In this document: one piece after another, positions 46,574 through 56,929 of the stretch | Layout of the letters: each line of letters begins with the position of its first letter | Numbering within the stretch: the stretch's first letter is position 1 | Source: Paracidobacterium acidisoli | GTDB taxonomy: Bacteria; Acidobacteriota; Terriglobia; Terriglobales; Acidobacteriaceae | NCBI RefSeq assembly: GCF_003428625.2 | Contig: NZ_QVQT02000001.1 | Coordinates: 62,001-126,000, forward strand | DNA: 64,000 nt | Reading direction: 5' to 3' | Notes under the pieces: generated by a model | Seen by the model: the letters and a program-made list of their open reading frames with translations, nothing else | What the model was told of the DNA's origin: nothing | Database searches by the model: none | Translations under genes and position numbers: made by a program

Positions 46574-48571
46574 TTACTGGTAGTAATCGAAATCATTTTC
46601 CGATCGCACGCGCCGCAGAATGCGGAAGACATGCGCCGGTAATTTCTCCGGAGCCAGCTCCACATAGTTGCTCCGGCCCTGCCACAGATAGGTCTGCCCG
46701 GTAAGCAGATCGCGCACCTGAAAGCTCTCCTCCTCGCCAAGCTGCAGATGATCCAGATCAAGACTGACCCAGCCCGACTGCGTATGGAAAGGATCGAGAT
46801 TCACAACGGTAACGATCATATTCGATCGCTCCGGATTCGACTTGCTGTACGCGATCAGCTGCGGGTTATCCGTGGCGTGGAAGTACAGATCGTGATTCGT
46901 GTGCAGCGCCGCATTATCGCGGCGCGCGCGGTTCAGCGCGGTGATCACTCCCTGAATGCTCTCCGGCGCGTCTGTATTCCAGTGCTTCAGCTCATACTTT
47001 TCCGAATCCAGATACTCTTCGCTTCCCTGCCGCACGGGCTGGTTCACGCACAGCTCATAGGCAGGACCATAGATGCCGTAGTTCGAGCTCAGCGTCGCAG
47101 CCAGCACCAGCCGGCTGATAAAGGCCGGCCGACCGCCGGTCTGCAGGCTCTCGTGAAGAATATCGGGAGTGTTCGGCCAGAAGCTGGGGCGGAAGTACTC
47201 TTTCAGCTCGCTCTGCGTCAGCTCTTCGAGATACTCTGTCAGCTCCTGTTTTGTATTACGCCACGTGAAATAGGTATAGGACTGCGAAAAGCCGAGCTTC
47301 GCCAGCCGCTGCATCACACGCGGACGCGTAAAGGCCTCGGCCAGAAACAGCGCCTCCGGATGGTCGCGTTTGATCTCCGCAATCGCCCACTCCCAGAAAG
47401 GAAAGGCCTTGGTATGCGGATTATCGACGCGAAAGATGCTCACTCCCTTGTCGAGCCAGAAGAGAAACACATCTCTGAGCGCGTTCCATAAGCCCCGCCA
47501 GTCACTGCTTTCAAAGTTCAGCGGATAAATATCCTGATACTTCTTGGGCGGATTCTCCGCGTACTGAATCGTTCCGTCGGCCCGTTTCTTAAACCACTCC
47601 GGATGCTCGCGCACCCAGGGATGATCCGGAGAGCACTGGAAGGCGATGTCCAGAGCGATCTCGAGGCCGAGCTGATTCGACTTTCGTACCAGGCTGCGGA
47701 ATTCCGCGAGTGTGCCGAGCTGCGTGTGGATCGCCGTGTGACCGCCGTCGGATGCTCCGATCGCCCAGGGGCTGCCGACATCGCCTGGCGCGGCATCGAC
47801 GGCATTGTTCTTTCCCTTGCGGAAGCTCCGGCCGATGGGATGAATCGGCGGCAGATACAGAACGTCGAAGCCCAGACCGGCAACGTAGTCGAGCCGCTCC
47901 TCACAGTCTCTGAAGGTCCCGTGCCTGCCCGGCTCGAATGATGCCGAGCGGGGGAAGATCTCATACCACGCGGAAAAGCCGGCACGCTTCCGATCCACCG
48001 TTACGGAAAGAGCGGGCTCGTATTGCGTCTCCAGCGTTTCGTCATAACAGCGCTGCATCAGCGCCGCGAGCCCGGGATGCAGCGCGGTCTCCTTCACTCC
48101 TTCGTCGCCCACGTGCTCGCGAAGCAGATTCTTCCAGAGGCGCAGTTCTTTCAGGTCATCGCCCGCAGCACGGCGCTCGGCCTCTTCGATCAGCACGGCT
48201 CCGTTGAGCAGGTCCACGCGGATATCCTGCCCGGCCTCCATGCGCTTCAGCAGGTCGGCGCGCCATGTATCGAAGTGATCGATATGGCCCGCGATGGTAT
48301 AGGCATACTGCCCCATCTGCGTTACCGGAAACTCGCCGCGCCAGCGGTCATTTCCCAGCGAGACCATCTCCAGACGCTGCCATACGGTTTCCTGGGCGGG
48401 CCGCCAGAGCAGTTGAGCCGCAACGTGGTCGTGCCCATCGGCAAATACGTCTGCTTCAACCGATACTGTTTCTCCCACTGTTCGTTTGATCGGGAACAAC
48501 CCCGAGTCGATCTGAGGGGTTACCGCTTCTATGACGACACGCTTTCGTCCGTCGAATTGTGTCAGTTTCAC
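46574..48571 (-). CDS. glgE: Alpha-1,4-glucan:maltose-1-phosphate maltosyltransferase
   Basis: The 665-residue protein has the GlgE N-terminal domain ([20 protein letters not shown]) and a GH13_3 barrel with [18 protein letters not shown] near 235 and [17 protein letters not shown] near 303. Nucleophile D383 is in [10 protein letters not shown] and acid/base E412 in FLAEAFTRP. It extends alpha-1,4-glucan using maltose 1-phosphate with retention, independently of ADP-glucose. It is first in a four-gene minus-strand operon (glgE, treS-maltokinase, glycosyltransferase-like, membrane protein). A branching enzyme gene is not present in the window. Confidence 0.96.
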   Translation of the reverse strand: MKLTQFDGRKRVVIEAVTPQIDSGLFPIKRTVGETVSVEADVFADGHDHVAAQLLWRPAQETVWQRLEMVSLGNDRWRGEFPVTQMGQYAYTIAGHIDHFDTWRADLLKRMEAGQDIRVDLLNGAVLIEEAERRAAGDDLKELRLWKNLLREHVGDEGVKETALHPGLAALMQRCYDETLETQYEPALSVTVDRKRAGFSAWYEIFPRSASFEPGRHGTFRDCEERLDYVAGLGFDVLYLPPIHPIGRSFRKGKNNAVDAAPGDVGSPWAIGASDGGHTAIHTQLGTLAEFRSLVRKSNQLGLEIALDIAFQCSPDHPWVREHPEWFKKRADGTIQYAENPPKKYQDIYPLNFESSDWRGLWNALRDVFLFWLDKGVSIFRVDNPHTKAFPFWEWAIAEIKRDHPEALFLAEAFTRPRVMQRLAKLGFSQSYTYFTWRNTKQELTEYLEELTQSELKEYFRPSFWPNTPDILHESLQTGGRPAFISRLVLAATLSSNYGIYGPAYELCVNQPVRQGSEEYLDSEKYELKHWNTDAPESIQGVITALNRARRDNAALHTNHDLYFHATDNPQLIAYSKSNPERSNMIVTVVNLDPFHTQSGWVSLDLDHLQLGEEESFQVRDLLTGQTYLWQGRSNYVELAPEKLPAHVFRILRRVRSENDFDYYQ

Positions 48572-48598
48572 GCGAACAACTTTCTCCCCGGCAGGTAT

Positions 48599-48632
48599 TC
48601 CGGCATGCAGCCCTCAGAAAGAAGATGCCGGA
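48599..48632 (-). promoter_or_regulatory. Hairpin in the 5' leader of the glgE operon
   Basis: A perfect 8-bp inverted repeat (TCCGGCAT / ATGCCGGA, 18-nt loop) lies 28-61 nt upstream of the glgE start. An AT-rich CATATT stretch just beyond it (about 48643-48650) could be a -10 element, but no good -35 is seen. Confidence 0.3.
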
Positions 48633-48702
48633 TTCCAAAAATATGTTTTGTGTGAACGGGAAAACTTGTGCGCCGATCCACTTTCTTTCCGGTAAAGGCC
48701 GC

Positions 48703-49671
48703 TTATGGAATGAGCAGGAGCTTGCCGGTGGTTTTGCGGGCTTCCAGATCGCGATGCGCGCGCTGCGCATCGGCCAGCGGATAGGTGTGCTCCATACGCA
48801 CCTTCAGCCGGCCCTTCGCAATAGCGCGAAAGACATCGCCGGCGCGCCATGCAAGGTCTTCCCGTGTGAGCGTGTAGTGGCCGAGGGTCGGCCGCGTAAG
48901 AAAGAGCGATCCCTTCACCGAGAGCTGAATGGGATCAAAGGGCGGCACCGCGCCGCTCGAGCCTCCAAACAGCACCATCATGCCGCGCGGGCGCAGGCAG
49001 TTGAGCGATTTGTCGAAGGTGGTCTTGCCGACCGAATCGTACACCACGTCGACACCGCGGCCTTCCGTAAGCCGCTTCGTCTCCGCTTCAAAGTCCGCCT
49101 GGGTGTAGAGAATGACCTCCGCCGCGCCGGCCTCACGCGCCAACTTCGCCTTTTCTTCCGTCGAAACGGTCGCGATCACACGCGCCCCGATCGCCGACGC
49201 CATCTGCGTGAGCAGCAGCCCGACTCCTCCGGCGGCCGCATGTACCAGAGCGGTTTCACCGGCCTTCAGGGGCCAGGTGGAGTGCGCGAGATAATGGGCC
49301 GTCATGCCCTGCAGAATGGCCGCAGCAGCCAGCTTCAGGTCCACATCATCCGGCACCTTCACCAGCTTCGCCGCGGGCACCGCGGCATATTCGGCGTAAG
49401 CGCCCAGAATATTGCACCAGGCAACGCGGTCACCAGGCTTCACCTCGTCCACGCCCTCGCCGACGGCTTCTACCATGCCTGCGGCCTCCTGGCCATCCAC
49501 GAACGGGAGGGCGGTCTTATAACGGCCTTCGCGATAGTAGATATCGATGAAATTCACGCCACAGGCTTGAATGCGAACCAGCGCCTCACCGGCCTTCGGC
49601 ACGGGAACAGGAATATCACTGAGAGTAAGGGCTTCCGGGCCGCCGGTCTGCAGAATCTGAATGGCTTTCAT
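48703..49671 (-). CDS. qor: NADPH:quinone oxidoreductase (zinc-independent MDR)
   Basis: The ATG at 49671 gives 322 residues beginning [18 protein letters not shown], as in Qor. The substrate-domain motif [15 protein letters not shown] and the cofactor loop [18 protein letters not shown] (A-A-x-G-G-V-G) are present. [13 protein letters not shown] near 215 is also family-typical. It lacks zinc-ligand cysteine clusters, consistent with a quinone reductase. It reduces quinones or enals with NADPH in the cytoplasm. It is a single gene, 131 nt from the glgE start. Confidence 0.93.
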   Translation of the reverse strand: MKAIQILQTGGPEALTLSDIPVPVPKAGEALVRIQACGVNFIDIYYREGRYKTALPFVDGQEAAGMVEAVGEGVDEVKPGDRVAWCNILGAYAEYAAVPAAKLVKVPDDVDLKLAAAAILQGMTAHYLAHSTWPLKAGETALVHAAAGGVGLLLTQMASAIGARVIATVSTEEKAKLAREAGAAEVILYTQADFEAETKRLTEGRGVDVVYDSVGKTTFDKSLNCLRPRGMMVLFGGSSGAVPPFDPIQLSVKGSLFLTRPTLGHYTLTREDLAWRAGDVFRAIAKGRLKVRMEHTYPLADAQRAHRDLEARKTTGKLLLIP

Positions 49672-49743
49672 ACGGCATGACCATGCCACAGAAGTGGGCT
49701 TTCATGCAACGCCGGGAGCAGGATGCTGTCATCGCACAGCAGC

Positions 49744-49769
49744 AAAAAATGCCTCCCAACGGGAGGCAT
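49744..49769 (-). terminator. Intrinsic terminator of the minus-strand glycosyltransferase gene
   Basis: A perfect 9-bp stem (ATGCCTCCC / GGGAGGCAT) with a 3-nt loop is followed, in the minus direction, by a run of six T residues (49744-49749 are A on the plus strand). It sits 35 nt after the stop at 49804. This is the clearest rho-independent terminator in the window. Confidence 0.9.
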
Positions 49770-49803
49770 CCTCTGATTATTTTGGGTAAAGAGCCGGGAG
49801 CAA

Positions 49804-50790
49804 TTAGTTTTCTGAAAGAATGCTCGGCTCCTCAGGAGCGCGCAGCCGCACCAGCCGGTCAATCGTATAGGGAGCGCGATGCGAGGCCGTGTGATAGTGG
49901 CGCACCTGCAGCTCACCCAGCAGGCCGATGGCCAGCATCTGCGTTCCCGCCAGGATCAGGATACCGGCGATAACGAAGAGCGGACCATGCTGATCCATGA
50001 CATGCTGATGCGTCACCAGCTTCAGCACCGCCAGAAAGACCGAAAGCACTCCACCCAGCAGAATGCTCAGTGCGCCGAAGGCACCGAAGAAGTGCAGCGG
50101 ACGCGTCATGTACTTCAGCAGAAAACGGATCGTCAGCAGGTCGAAGAAGACGCGGAAGGTGCGGCCGATACCATAGTGCGATTTGCCGCGCTCGCGGTTG
50201 ACGTTCTTAATCGGGATCTCACAGATACTGGCGCCATACCACGAGGCCAGAGCCGGGATGAAGCGGTGCATCTCGCCATACAGCGGGATGTTCTGAATGA
50301 CCTCGCGCCGGTACGCCTTATACGTGGTGCCGAAGTCATGAATGTTGACGCCGGAGAGCTTTGCCATCAGCCAGTTGGCGCAGCGCGAGGGAAAACGCCG
50401 CATCACGAAGTTGTCGATGCGCTCTTTCCGCCAGCCGCTGACGACGTCGTAGCCTTCCTCCAGCTTTTCGAGGAAGTTAGGGATCTCCTTCGGATCGTGC
50501 TGCAGATCGCCATCCATGGCCAGCACAAACTCGCCCTGCGAGTGATCGAAGCCGGCAGCCAGCGCCGAGGTCTGCCCGAAGTTGCGGCGCAGCTTCACAA
50601 CCAGCACACGGCTGTCGACCGCGGCGATCTCCTCCAGCAGCTTGTAGGTGCGATCACTGGAGCCGTCGTCCACGAAGATGAGCTCAAAGCTGTCTCCCAC
50701 CTGTTCCATCACGGCCTTCAGCCGGTCGTACATGGCGGTGACATTTTCTTCTTCGTTGTGGAAGGGGACGACGATGGAATATTTCGGCAT
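49804..50790 (-). CDS. Polyprenyl-phosphate glycosyltransferase (GT2, DPM1/ArnC-like) with two C-terminal TM helices
   Basis: The 328-residue protein begins YSIVVPFHNEEENV and has FVDDGSSDRT near 40, the D-x-D-like LAMDGDLQHDP near 92 and the catalytic-site text NRERGKSHYG near 200. Two transmembrane helices follow (LHFFGAFGALSILLGGVLSVFLAVL and LFVIAGILILAGTQMLAIGLLGEL, each broken by charged turns). Such enzymes load a sugar onto undecaprenyl phosphate for use on the periplasmic side. A TGAGGT ribosome site precedes the start. It is monocistronic, closed by the strong terminator at 49744-49769. Confidence 0.9.
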   Translation of the reverse strand: MPKYSIVVPFHNEEENVTAMYDRLKAVMEQVGDSFELIFVDDGSSDRTYKLLEEIAAVDSRVLVVKLRRNFGQTSALAAGFDHSQGEFVLAMDGDLQHDPKEIPNFLEKLEEGYDVVSGWRKERIDNFVMRRFPSRCANWLMAKLSGVNIHDFGTTYKAYRREVIQNIPLYGEMHRFIPALASWYGASICEIPIKNVNRERGKSHYGIGRTFRVFFDLLTIRFLLKYMTRPLHFFGAFGALSILLGGVLSVFLAVLKLVTHQHVMDQHGPLFVIAGILILAGTQMLAIGLLGELQVRHYHTASHRAPYTIDRLVRLRAPEEPSILSEN

Positions 50791-50884
50791 GACTTACCTC
50801 ATTATATAGACGCGATACCGAGGCAGCCGTTTCTTTTACTGGTTCCCTTTCCTGGCCGCCTTTCCGGCGGAATCCTGCTCATTC

Positions 50885-51982
50885 TTACAGTTTCGCAATT
50901 TCTTCGACAGCAATGCGGGCAGCTTCCGCGCAGGCCGTGCGGTCCACGTCCTTATGGGTCACAAAGCGGACGGCCTGCGGTCCCACGACGCTGGCCAGCA
51001 CGCCGCTGCGCTTCAGCCGCGCCACCAGCTCTTCCGGAGAGGATTCACCGCGCAGGCGGAAGATCACGATATTGGTCTGCACTGTTTCGAGATCGATCTC
51101 CACCTGCTTCAGCTCCGCCAGGTGCTCCGCCAGCAGCCGCGCGTTGGCATGGTCTTCCTGCAGCCGTTGCGGCATCTCTTCCAGGGCGATCAGGCCGGCC
51201 GCGGCCAGCACACCTGCCTGCCGCATACCGCCGCCCAGCGCCTTGCGAATATTCCTCGCGCGATCGATCGCCTCCGCCGAACCCACGAGCAAAGAGCCTA
51301 CCGGAGCGGCCAGCCCCTTCGACAGGCAGAACATCACCGTCGCAAAGCCGCGCGTCAGCTCGCGCACGCCGATGCCGAGCGCCACGGACGCGTTGAAGAT
51401 GCGGGCTCCATCGAGATGGACAGGCAGATTCCGCTCGCTCGCGCCCAGCCAGATCTCTTCCAGCACCTCAGGCGGAAGAGCCACGCCGCCGGCCATGTTG
51501 TGCGTGTTTTCGAGCGTAATCAGGCCCGTGGGCGCGCGATGATAGCTTTTGCCATAGAGAAACGGCTCGATCAGCTTCCAGGTAAGTATGCCGCGCGGCG
51601 CGGCGATGGTGCGGAGCTGGCAGCCCGAAAAGGTCGCGGCCATGGCCATCTCCCAGTCGACGACATGGGCGCGCGCCTCGCAGACAATCTCCTGCCCCGG
51701 ACGCGTGTGCAGACGCATTGCGATCTGATTGCCCATCGTGCCCGACGGAACAAAGATTGCTGCCTCGCGTCCGAAGACCGCGGCAGCCCTGGCTTCCAGC
51801 AGATTGATGGTCGGGTCTTCACCATATACGTCGTCGCCCACTTCGGCTGCGGCCATTGCGGCGCGCATCGCCGGGGTTGGCTTCGTGACGGTGTCGCTGC
51901 GCAGGTCAATCGCCGCAACAGGGGCGGACGACGACACCTTTGCGGAGGCCTCTTCAGCAGAACTCATCGCAGGAGAAGACAT
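50885..51982 (-). CDS. ltaE: Low-specificity L-threonine aldolase
   Basis: The 365-residue PLP enzyme has the beta-eliminating-lyase pattern: [19 protein letters not shown] near 25, [49 protein letters not shown] and the PLP lysine in [14 protein letters not shown] near 215. It cleaves L-threonine or allo-threonine to glycine and acetaldehyde. The first 22 residues are a Ser/Ala-rich extension, and the internal ATG at 51967 (MSSAEE) is an alternative start. It is separated from hemW by 45 nt and may be co-transcribed. Confidence 0.93.
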   Translation of the reverse strand: MSSPAMSSAEEASAKVSSSAPVAAIDLRSDTVTKPTPAMRAAMAAAEVGDDVYGEDPTINLLEARAAAVFGREAAIFVPSGTMGNQIAMRLHTRPGQEIVCEARAHVVDWEMAMAATFSGCQLRTIAAPRGILTWKLIEPFLYGKSYHRAPTGLITLENTHNMAGGVALPPEVLEEIWLGASERNLPVHLDGARIFNASVALGIGVRELTRGFATVMFCLSKGLAAPVGSLLVGSAEAIDRARNIRKALGGGMRQAGVLAAAGLIALEEMPQRLQEDHANARLLAEHLAELKQVEIDLETVQTNIVIFRLRGESSPEELVARLKRSGVLASVVGPQAVRFVTHKDVDRTACAEAARIAVEEIAKL

Positions 51983-52027
51983 ACGAACATTTCAGCACAG
52001 GAGAAGCCTTCCTGGGCAGGCACTTTC

Positions 52028-53227
52028 TCAGACTGCGGCGGCCCGCTCTTCCAGAAACCTTCCGAAGACCTCGTTCGACAGCAGACGCCCCTGCGCGGTC
52101 AGCGCCACATGGTCCCGGGAGCGCACGACAAGGCCCTCAGATTCCAGCTCGCGCAGTCTTCCGACATATTCGCCGACATTCTCCGCGCCAAACTCCTCAC
52201 ACAGAGCGGTCAGGCTGACACCCTGATTCAGACGCAGCCCGAGAAACCACGCCTCTTCCAGCTCTTCCCTGCGCGTAAGCCAGTGCGGCTCGTTCCATCC
52301 CGCAGCAGCAAGAAACGGCTCCAGTTCATCTGTCGTGGCAAAGCGCAGCGCCTGCCCCGCGCCGGTTCGCAGCATGGAGTGCGCATCGACACCGATGCCC
52401 AGATACGGCGCACGCTGCCAGTACTTCAGGTTGTGACGGGATGAGTGATCGGCTTGTGCACCCGTCCGGACAAAGTTGGAGATCTCGTACTGCATCATTC
52501 CCTGCCCGGCCAGAAAGGCAACACCCTCTATATAAAAATCGGCGATCGCATCGTCGGAGGGAATCTCGACTGCGTGATAGCGCAGGCCGCCGATACCAAT
52601 CTCACGGCCCAGACGCGAATCGTCATCCACTTCGAGCATGTAGATACTGGCATGGTCTACGCCGGTGTCCGCAAGAACAGCCAGCGACTCGCGCCAGGAA
52701 GCGGCCGTCTGTCCAGGAAGACCTGCGATCAGGTCGAGGCTGATATTGCTGATTCCCGCGGTGCGCACGCGGCGAATGTCTTCAAGAGCGATGGCGCGGT
52801 TATGCAGGCGTCCGGTAAGCGCGGCCTCGCGGTCGATGAAGGACTGGACGCCGAAGCTGATGCGATTCACGCCCGCCGCAGCGAAGGCGGCAAGCGTGGC
52901 CTCCTCAAGCTGGCCGGGCGCACATTCGACGGTTATCTCCGCATCCGGCATGACCGTCAGCTCGCCACGGATCGCAGAGAAGATCCGGCGCACCAGCTCC
53001 GCGGGCAGAATAGACGGAGTGCCACCGCCGAAGTAGATCGTATCCGCAGCCGCAGGCAGAACAGCGCCCCACGCCGCAGCCTGCGCACGCGCCGTATGAA
53101 GATCCGCTTCCAGCCGCGCGGTGTATTGTTCGAAGTAGCTCGACGGAAAGACGCCTGAAGCGAAGTTGCAGTAGGTGCACTTCGAGCGGCAGAACGGCAC
53201 CGAAATGTAGAGGCCGAGCGTTTCCAT
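52028..53227 (-). CDS. hemW: Radical SAM heme chaperone HemW (coproporphyrinogen III oxidase-like)
   Basis: The 399-residue protein has the radical SAM cluster C13-x3-C17-x2-C20 ([11 protein letters not shown]), then [30 protein letters not shown] and [13 protein letters not shown], all HemW family motifs. The C-terminal HemN-type domain includes [13 protein letters not shown] near 320. True HemN has a C-x3-C-x2-C-x-C arrangement; the fourth cysteine is absent here (F at that position), favouring the HemW heme-transfer role over coproporphyrinogen oxidation. Confidence 0.93.
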   Translation of the reverse strand: METLGLYISVPFCRSKCTYCNFASGVFPSSYFEQYTARLEADLHTARAQAAAWGAVLPAAADTIYFGGGTPSILPAELVRRIFSAIRGELTVMPDAEITVECAPGQLEEATLAAFAAAGVNRISFGVQSFIDREAALTGRLHNRAIALEDIRRVRTAGISNISLDLIAGLPGQTAASWRESLAVLADTGVDHASIYMLEVDDDSRLGREIGIGGLRYHAVEIPSDDAIADFYIEGVAFLAGQGMMQYEISNFVRTGAQADHSSRHNLKYWQRAPYLGIGVDAHSMLRTGAGQALRFATTDELEPFLAAAGWNEPHWLTRREELEEAWFLGLRLNQGVSLTALCEEFGAENVGEYVGRLRELESEGLVVRSRDHVALTAQGRLLSNEVFGRFLEERAAAV

Positions 53228-53282
53228 CTGCCTCTATTGTTGCACTGCGCGGGAATCGGCTGTTATGCCGGGCAAAGGCAGG

Positions 53283-53315
53283 CCGCGCCCTGAAGCTGTT
53301 CCCTTCAGAGCGCGG
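53283..53315 (-). terminator. Long GC-rich hairpin after the aldo/keto reductase gene
   Basis: Two 13-nt arms (53283-53295 and 53303-53315) pair with a single wobble and a 7-nt loop, starting 17 nt after the aldo/keto reductase stop. On the minus strand no T-run follows directly, so the stability fits a terminator or mRNA 3' end but the class is uncertain. Confidence 0.45.
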
Positions 53316-53331
53316 GCACAAACAATAAAAA

Positions 53332-54291
53332 TTACGCCGACACAGGAGTGCTGACTTCGTCCAGCCGGCGAAGCGCACCGGCGTCCAGTTTCAGGTCCGC
53401 CGCAGCGGCCAGATCATCGAGCTGGCGATCATTGGTGGCGCTGGCAATGGGAGCGGTGATACCGGGCTGGGCCAGCAGCCACGCAAGCGCAACCCGCGCC
53501 GGCGTCGACTGCAGTCCTTCGGCAATCTCCGTCAGCGCATCCACCACGGCGAAGCCGCGATCGTTGAGATACTTCTGCACCATCGCTCCGCGCGCCGCCT
53601 TCGCCGCGTCTCCCGCACCGCGGTACTTGCCGGTAAGGAAACCGGCCGCAAGCGAGAAGTACGGAATCACTCCGATGCCGTACTGCTGCACCACCGGCAG
53701 CAGATCCGTCTCAAAGTCGTGCCGCTCCATCAGGTTGTAATGCGGCTGCAGCGAGATGTAGCTGGCGAAGCCGTGCTTTTTGCTCGTCTCCAGAGCTTCG
53801 GCGAGCCGCAGGCCGGAGTAGTTCGACGCGCCGAGATAACGAACCTTGCCCGCCTTCACCAGCTTGTCAAAAGCGCCAAGCGTCTCTTCGAGCGGCGTCT
53901 CCTTATCATCGCTGTGCGCCTGATAAAGATCGATGTAGTCGGTCTGCAGGCGGCGCAGAGAGTCTTCGACGGCCTGTTCGATGTAGGCCGCCTTCAGACC
54001 CTTGCGGCCATCGCCCATATCCATGCCGACTTTGGTCGCGAGAATGACCTGGCTGCGATGTCCGCTCTTTGCAAACCAGCGGCCAAGAATCGTCTCCGAC
54101 TCGCCTCCCTGATGGCCGGGAACCCATCGGGAGTACACGTCGGCGGTATCCACAAAGTTGAGACCGGCGTCGAGCGCGCGATCGAGCTGATGGAAGGTGT
54201 CGGCTTCAGAGAGCGTCCAGCCATAAACATTGCCGCCGAGAACGATGGGAGGGACTGCCGGACCCGATGAACCGAGTGTTCTCTTCTGCAT
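53332..54291 (-). CDS. Aldo/keto reductase
   Basis: The ATG at 54291 follows AAGGAGTAC and gives 319 residues. It begins KRTLGSSGPAVPPIVLGGNVYGW. The catalytic tetrad is visible: D in FVDTADVYSRW, tyrosine in the same motif, lysine in ILATKVGMD and histidine in LYQAHSDD. The C terminus has the NADPH site text ITAPIASATNDRQLDDL. It reduces aldehydes or ketones with NADPH; the substrate is not predictable. The open frame extends 65 codons upstream without support. Confidence 0.93.
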   Translation of the reverse strand: MQKRTLGSSGPAVPPIVLGGNVYGWTLSEADTFHQLDRALDAGLNFVDTADVYSRWVPGHQGGESETILGRWFAKSGHRSQVILATKVGMDMGDGRKGLKAAYIEQAVEDSLRRLQTDYIDLYQAHSDDKETPLEETLGAFDKLVKAGKVRYLGASNYSGLRLAEALETSKKHGFASYISLQPHYNLMERHDFETDLLPVVQQYGIGVIPYFSLAAGFLTGKYRGAGDAAKAARGAMVQKYLNDRGFAVVDALTEIAEGLQSTPARVALAWLLAQPGITAPIASATNDRQLDDLAAAADLKLDAGALRRLDEVSTPVSA

Positions 54292-54445
54292 CGCGAAGTA
54301 CTCCTTAAAGATGATGTGCCAGGAAAAATGACGTTTACAGACTACAGCCCAGCATAGACGATGGAACAACGGAGCGGACAAGCGGCTGCCGCGCCAGCAC
54401 ATCGCACGAGACCGTATCTGCATCCCCTGTAAGGAGGCGTGCTTC

Positions 54446-55681
54446 ATGATTTCTGCTTCGGCTTCGACACGTACGCGCTGCTGCATTGCCGGAGGCGGTC
54501 CTGCGGGTATGGTGCTCGGTTATCTGCTGGCGCGCGCGGGCGTTCCGGTTGTCGTGCTGGAGAAGCACGCAGACTTTCTGCGCGACTTTCGCGGAGATAC
54601 CGTGCATCCGTCGACGCTCGAAATCATGCACGAGCTGGGCCTGCTCGATGCGTTTCTCATGCGGCCTCACCAGAAGATTCAGGAGCTGAACGCAGTGATC
54701 GGAGGGAAAGAGATCGCGGTCGCCGACTTTTCCCACCTGCCCCTGCACTGCAAATTCATCGCGCTGATGCCGCAGTGGGATTTTCTGAACTTCATCGCCG
54801 AACAGGCAAAGCAGTTTCCCCACTTTGCGCTGTGCATGGAAACGCGCGCCGTGGAGCTGGTGGAAAAAGATGGGAAAGTGACGGGTCTGCGCGCGGAAAG
54901 CAACGATGGGCCGCAGGAGATTTCGGCCAATCTGGTTGTTGCCGCCGATGGCCGCCACTCCGACCTGCGCCGCGCCGCCGGGCTGGAGGTGATCGATCGC
55001 GGCGCGCCGATTGACGTGCTGTGGATGCGCCTGCCGCGTCACCCTGACGATCCGGAAGCCACCGGCGGGCGGTTTGCCACGGGCCATATCCTGGTGATGA
55101 TCAACCGCGGCGATTACTGGCAGTGCGCCTTCGTCGTGCCGAAAAATGGGTATGAAGCCATTCGCAGCGCCGGCCTCGATGCTTTTCGCAGGGAGATTCT
55201 GTCTCTGGCTCCCTTCGCCGCAGATCGCATCGCGGAGCTGAATGACTGGGACAAAATCAAGCTGCTGACGGTAACGGTGAACCGGCTGAAGCAGTGGTCA
55301 AAGCCGGGCTTTTTGTGCATCGGCGATGCGGCTCATGCCATGTCGCCCGTGGGCGGAGTGGGCATCAATCTTGCCATTCAGGATGCGGTCGCGGCTGCGA
55401 ATCTGCTGGCGCAACCGCTGCGCGGCGGAGCTCCATCGCCCGATGCGCTCGCATCGGTTCAGCGCCGGCGCGAATGGCCGACGAAGATGACGCAGAGCCT
55501 GCAGATCTTCATCCAGAACAATATTCTGGCGCATGCATTGTCGGATGCTTCGCCAAAGAACGAGGTTCCCTTCGCGCTGAAAGCGGTGCAGCGCCTTCCA
55601 TTTCTTCGCCGCATTCCCGCCAGAGTCTTTGGCATGGGCTTTCGCCCCGAGCACGCTGCACCGTTTCTTCGCAAAAGCTGA
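54446..55681 (+). CDS. FAD-dependent monooxygenase (PHBH / UbiH-like)
   Basis: The 411-residue protein has an N-terminal FAD loop CCIAGGGPAGMVLGYLLARAG, the DG motif VVAADGRHSDLRRAAG near 170 and the second FAD motif FLCIGDAAHAMSPVGGVGINLAIQDA near 290. This is the order of class A aromatic hydroxylases. It would hydroxylate an aromatic or related substrate using NAD(P)H and O2. A GGAGG site precedes the start. It is convergent with the LysR gene (24-nt gap) and divergent from the aldo/keto reductase. Confidence 0.9.
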   Translation: MISASASTRTRCCIAGGGPAGMVLGYLLARAGVPVVVLEKHADFLRDFRGDTVHPSTLEIMHELGLLDAFLMRPHQKIQELNAVIGGKEIAVADFSHLPLHCKFIALMPQWDFLNFIAEQAKQFPHFALCMETRAVELVEKDGKVTGLRAESNDGPQEISANLVVAADGRHSDLRRAAGLEVIDRGAPIDVLWMRLPRHPDDPEATGGRFATGHILVMINRGDYWQCAFVVPKNGYEAIRSAGLDAFRREILSLAPFAADRIAELNDWDKIKLLTVTVNRLKQWSKPGFLCIGDAAHAMSPVGGVGINLAIQDAVAAANLLAQPLRGGAPSPDALASVQRRREWPTKMTQSLQIFIQNNILAHALSDASPKNEVPFALKAVQRLPFLRRIPARVFGMGFRPEHAAPFLRKS

Positions 55682-55705
55682 AAGCATCGGATCGCGTCCG
55701 TCTGT

Positions 55706-56650
55706 TCAGCCGATGGCGTCCTCATCGCAGTACAGCGTGTGGCGTTGCCGCAGCAGCTGTTTGATGGTGGGCTTCATCTCGCGGACCAGGCGAAGAAACG
55801 CACGCTGCATGCCGGTTTCATTCTCAGGAGACCACGCCATCACCACTCCAAGATGCGCGGTATTGGGACGAATACGGCAGCTGACCACCTGGCTCGACAT
55901 CAGCGACCAAAGACCGGCCGGAACCAGGCCCACTCCTTCTCCCGCCTCGACCAGCGTCAGCACAGCCGACCAGCGAGAGGCCGTATGCGCAATGCGCGGC
56001 GAAAATCCGGCGCGGCGGCAGATCGAGATGATGGTGTCGAAGAGTGTGGGCGAGGTCTCACGATTGCAGAGAACGAAATCCTCTCCCGCCAGACTGTCCA
56101 GCGGAATGGGCCCCGGCACGAGCGGGTGCTCCCTGGGCAGCGCGGCAACGATCGGATCGCGGTAGAGCGGCTCGGAGCGCAGGGTCAGATCGAAGGGCGG
56201 CTCCAGCGGCCGGGTAAAACCGATATCGATCTTTCGCTCGACGAGCGCCTCCGATTGTTCGGCGGCGTGCATTTCATGCAGCGAGAGCTGCACACCCGGG
56301 TAGCGCCTGCGAAACTCGCGAATGATCTGCGGGAAAAAGGCGCCGGTTCCCCAGGCAAAGAAGCCAATCGCAAGACGCCCCACTTCATCGCGCATGGAGC
56401 GCTGCGCCATCTCCACGGCACGATCGGCGGAAGCGAGAATCCTGCGCGCTTCGGCAAGAAATATCTCTCCATGGCGGGTGAGACGCACCTGTCGCTGCGA
56501 GCGGTCGAGCAGCGTTACGCCGATCTCGCTTTCAAGGTCGCCGATCTGTTCGCTGATGGCCGACTGCGAGACATACAGATGGCGAGCCGCATGGCTGAAC
56601 CCTTTGCGCTCGGCCACGGCACAGAAGTAGCGGAGATGCCGCAGTTCCAT
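55706..56650 (-). CDS. LysR-family transcriptional regulator
   Basis: The ATG at 56650 gives 314 residues and begins with the LysR winged helix: ELRHLRYFCAVAERKGFSHAARHLYVSQSAISEQIGDLE-type text spread over 1-40. The effector-binding domain starts near 90 (RLAIGFFAWGTGAFFP). It is divergent from the RND efflux operon (279-nt gap), a standard arrangement for a regulator and its target. A T-N11-A dyad lies 13 nt upstream of its start, suggesting autoregulation. Confidence 0.93.
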   Translation of the reverse strand: MELRHLRYFCAVAERKGFSHAARHLYVSQSAISEQIGDLESEIGVTLLDRSQRQVRLTRHGEIFLAEARRILASADRAVEMAQRSMRDEVGRLAIGFFAWGTGAFFPQIIREFRRRYPGVQLSLHEMHAAEQSEALVERKIDIGFTRPLEPPFDLTLRSEPLYRDPIVAALPREHPLVPGPIPLDSLAGEDFVLCNRETSPTLFDTIISICRRAGFSPRIAHTASRWSAVLTLVEAGEGVGLVPAGLWSLMSSQVVSCRIRPNTAHLGVVMAWSPENETGMQRAFLRLVREMKPTIKQLLRQRHTLYCDEDAIG

Positions 56651-56662
56651 GTCTGCTATCCT

Positions 56663-56677
56663 ATCGGAAATACCGAT
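56663..56677. promoter_or_regulatory. LysR-type T-N11-A operator
   Basis: The sequence ATCGGAAATACCGAT is a dyad with 5-bp arms (ATCGG/CCGAT) and contains T-N11-A exactly. It lies 13 nt upstream of the lysR start in the divergent lysR-RND gap, the expected place for a LysR recognition site. Confidence 0.6.
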
Positions 56678-56929
56678 GGGACGCGTCGGCACAAACTTTG
56701 AAGCCATCCCGTCGTAAGCTGGTCAAATCATTACAGAGTTCTTTCGGCCTTTGCATGCTCCGGACAGGAGTCCCCGGTATGGCTTTCCGCGAGCTTTGAC
56801 TGCCTCATTTCAGCAACGCAACGGCCATTGCGGGATGGCCAATACGGCGCCGGCCGTGCTTTCGGCTGCATTCGCCTGCCATGCACTTTCAGGCGGCATC
56901 GGTCATGGAAGCGGGAGTGAACATACGAC

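Noticed and set aside
50801-50806. Perfect TATAAT on the minus strand just upstream of the polyprenyl-phosphate glycosyltransferase
   Set aside because: It ends only 10 nt before the start codon, so transcription from it would remove the ribosome site, and there is no matching -35; treated as coincidence.
52028-53227. Oxygen-independent coproporphyrinogen oxidase HemN
   Set aside because: The fourth cysteine of the HemN motif is missing and the length fits HemW, so the heme chaperone call is preferred.
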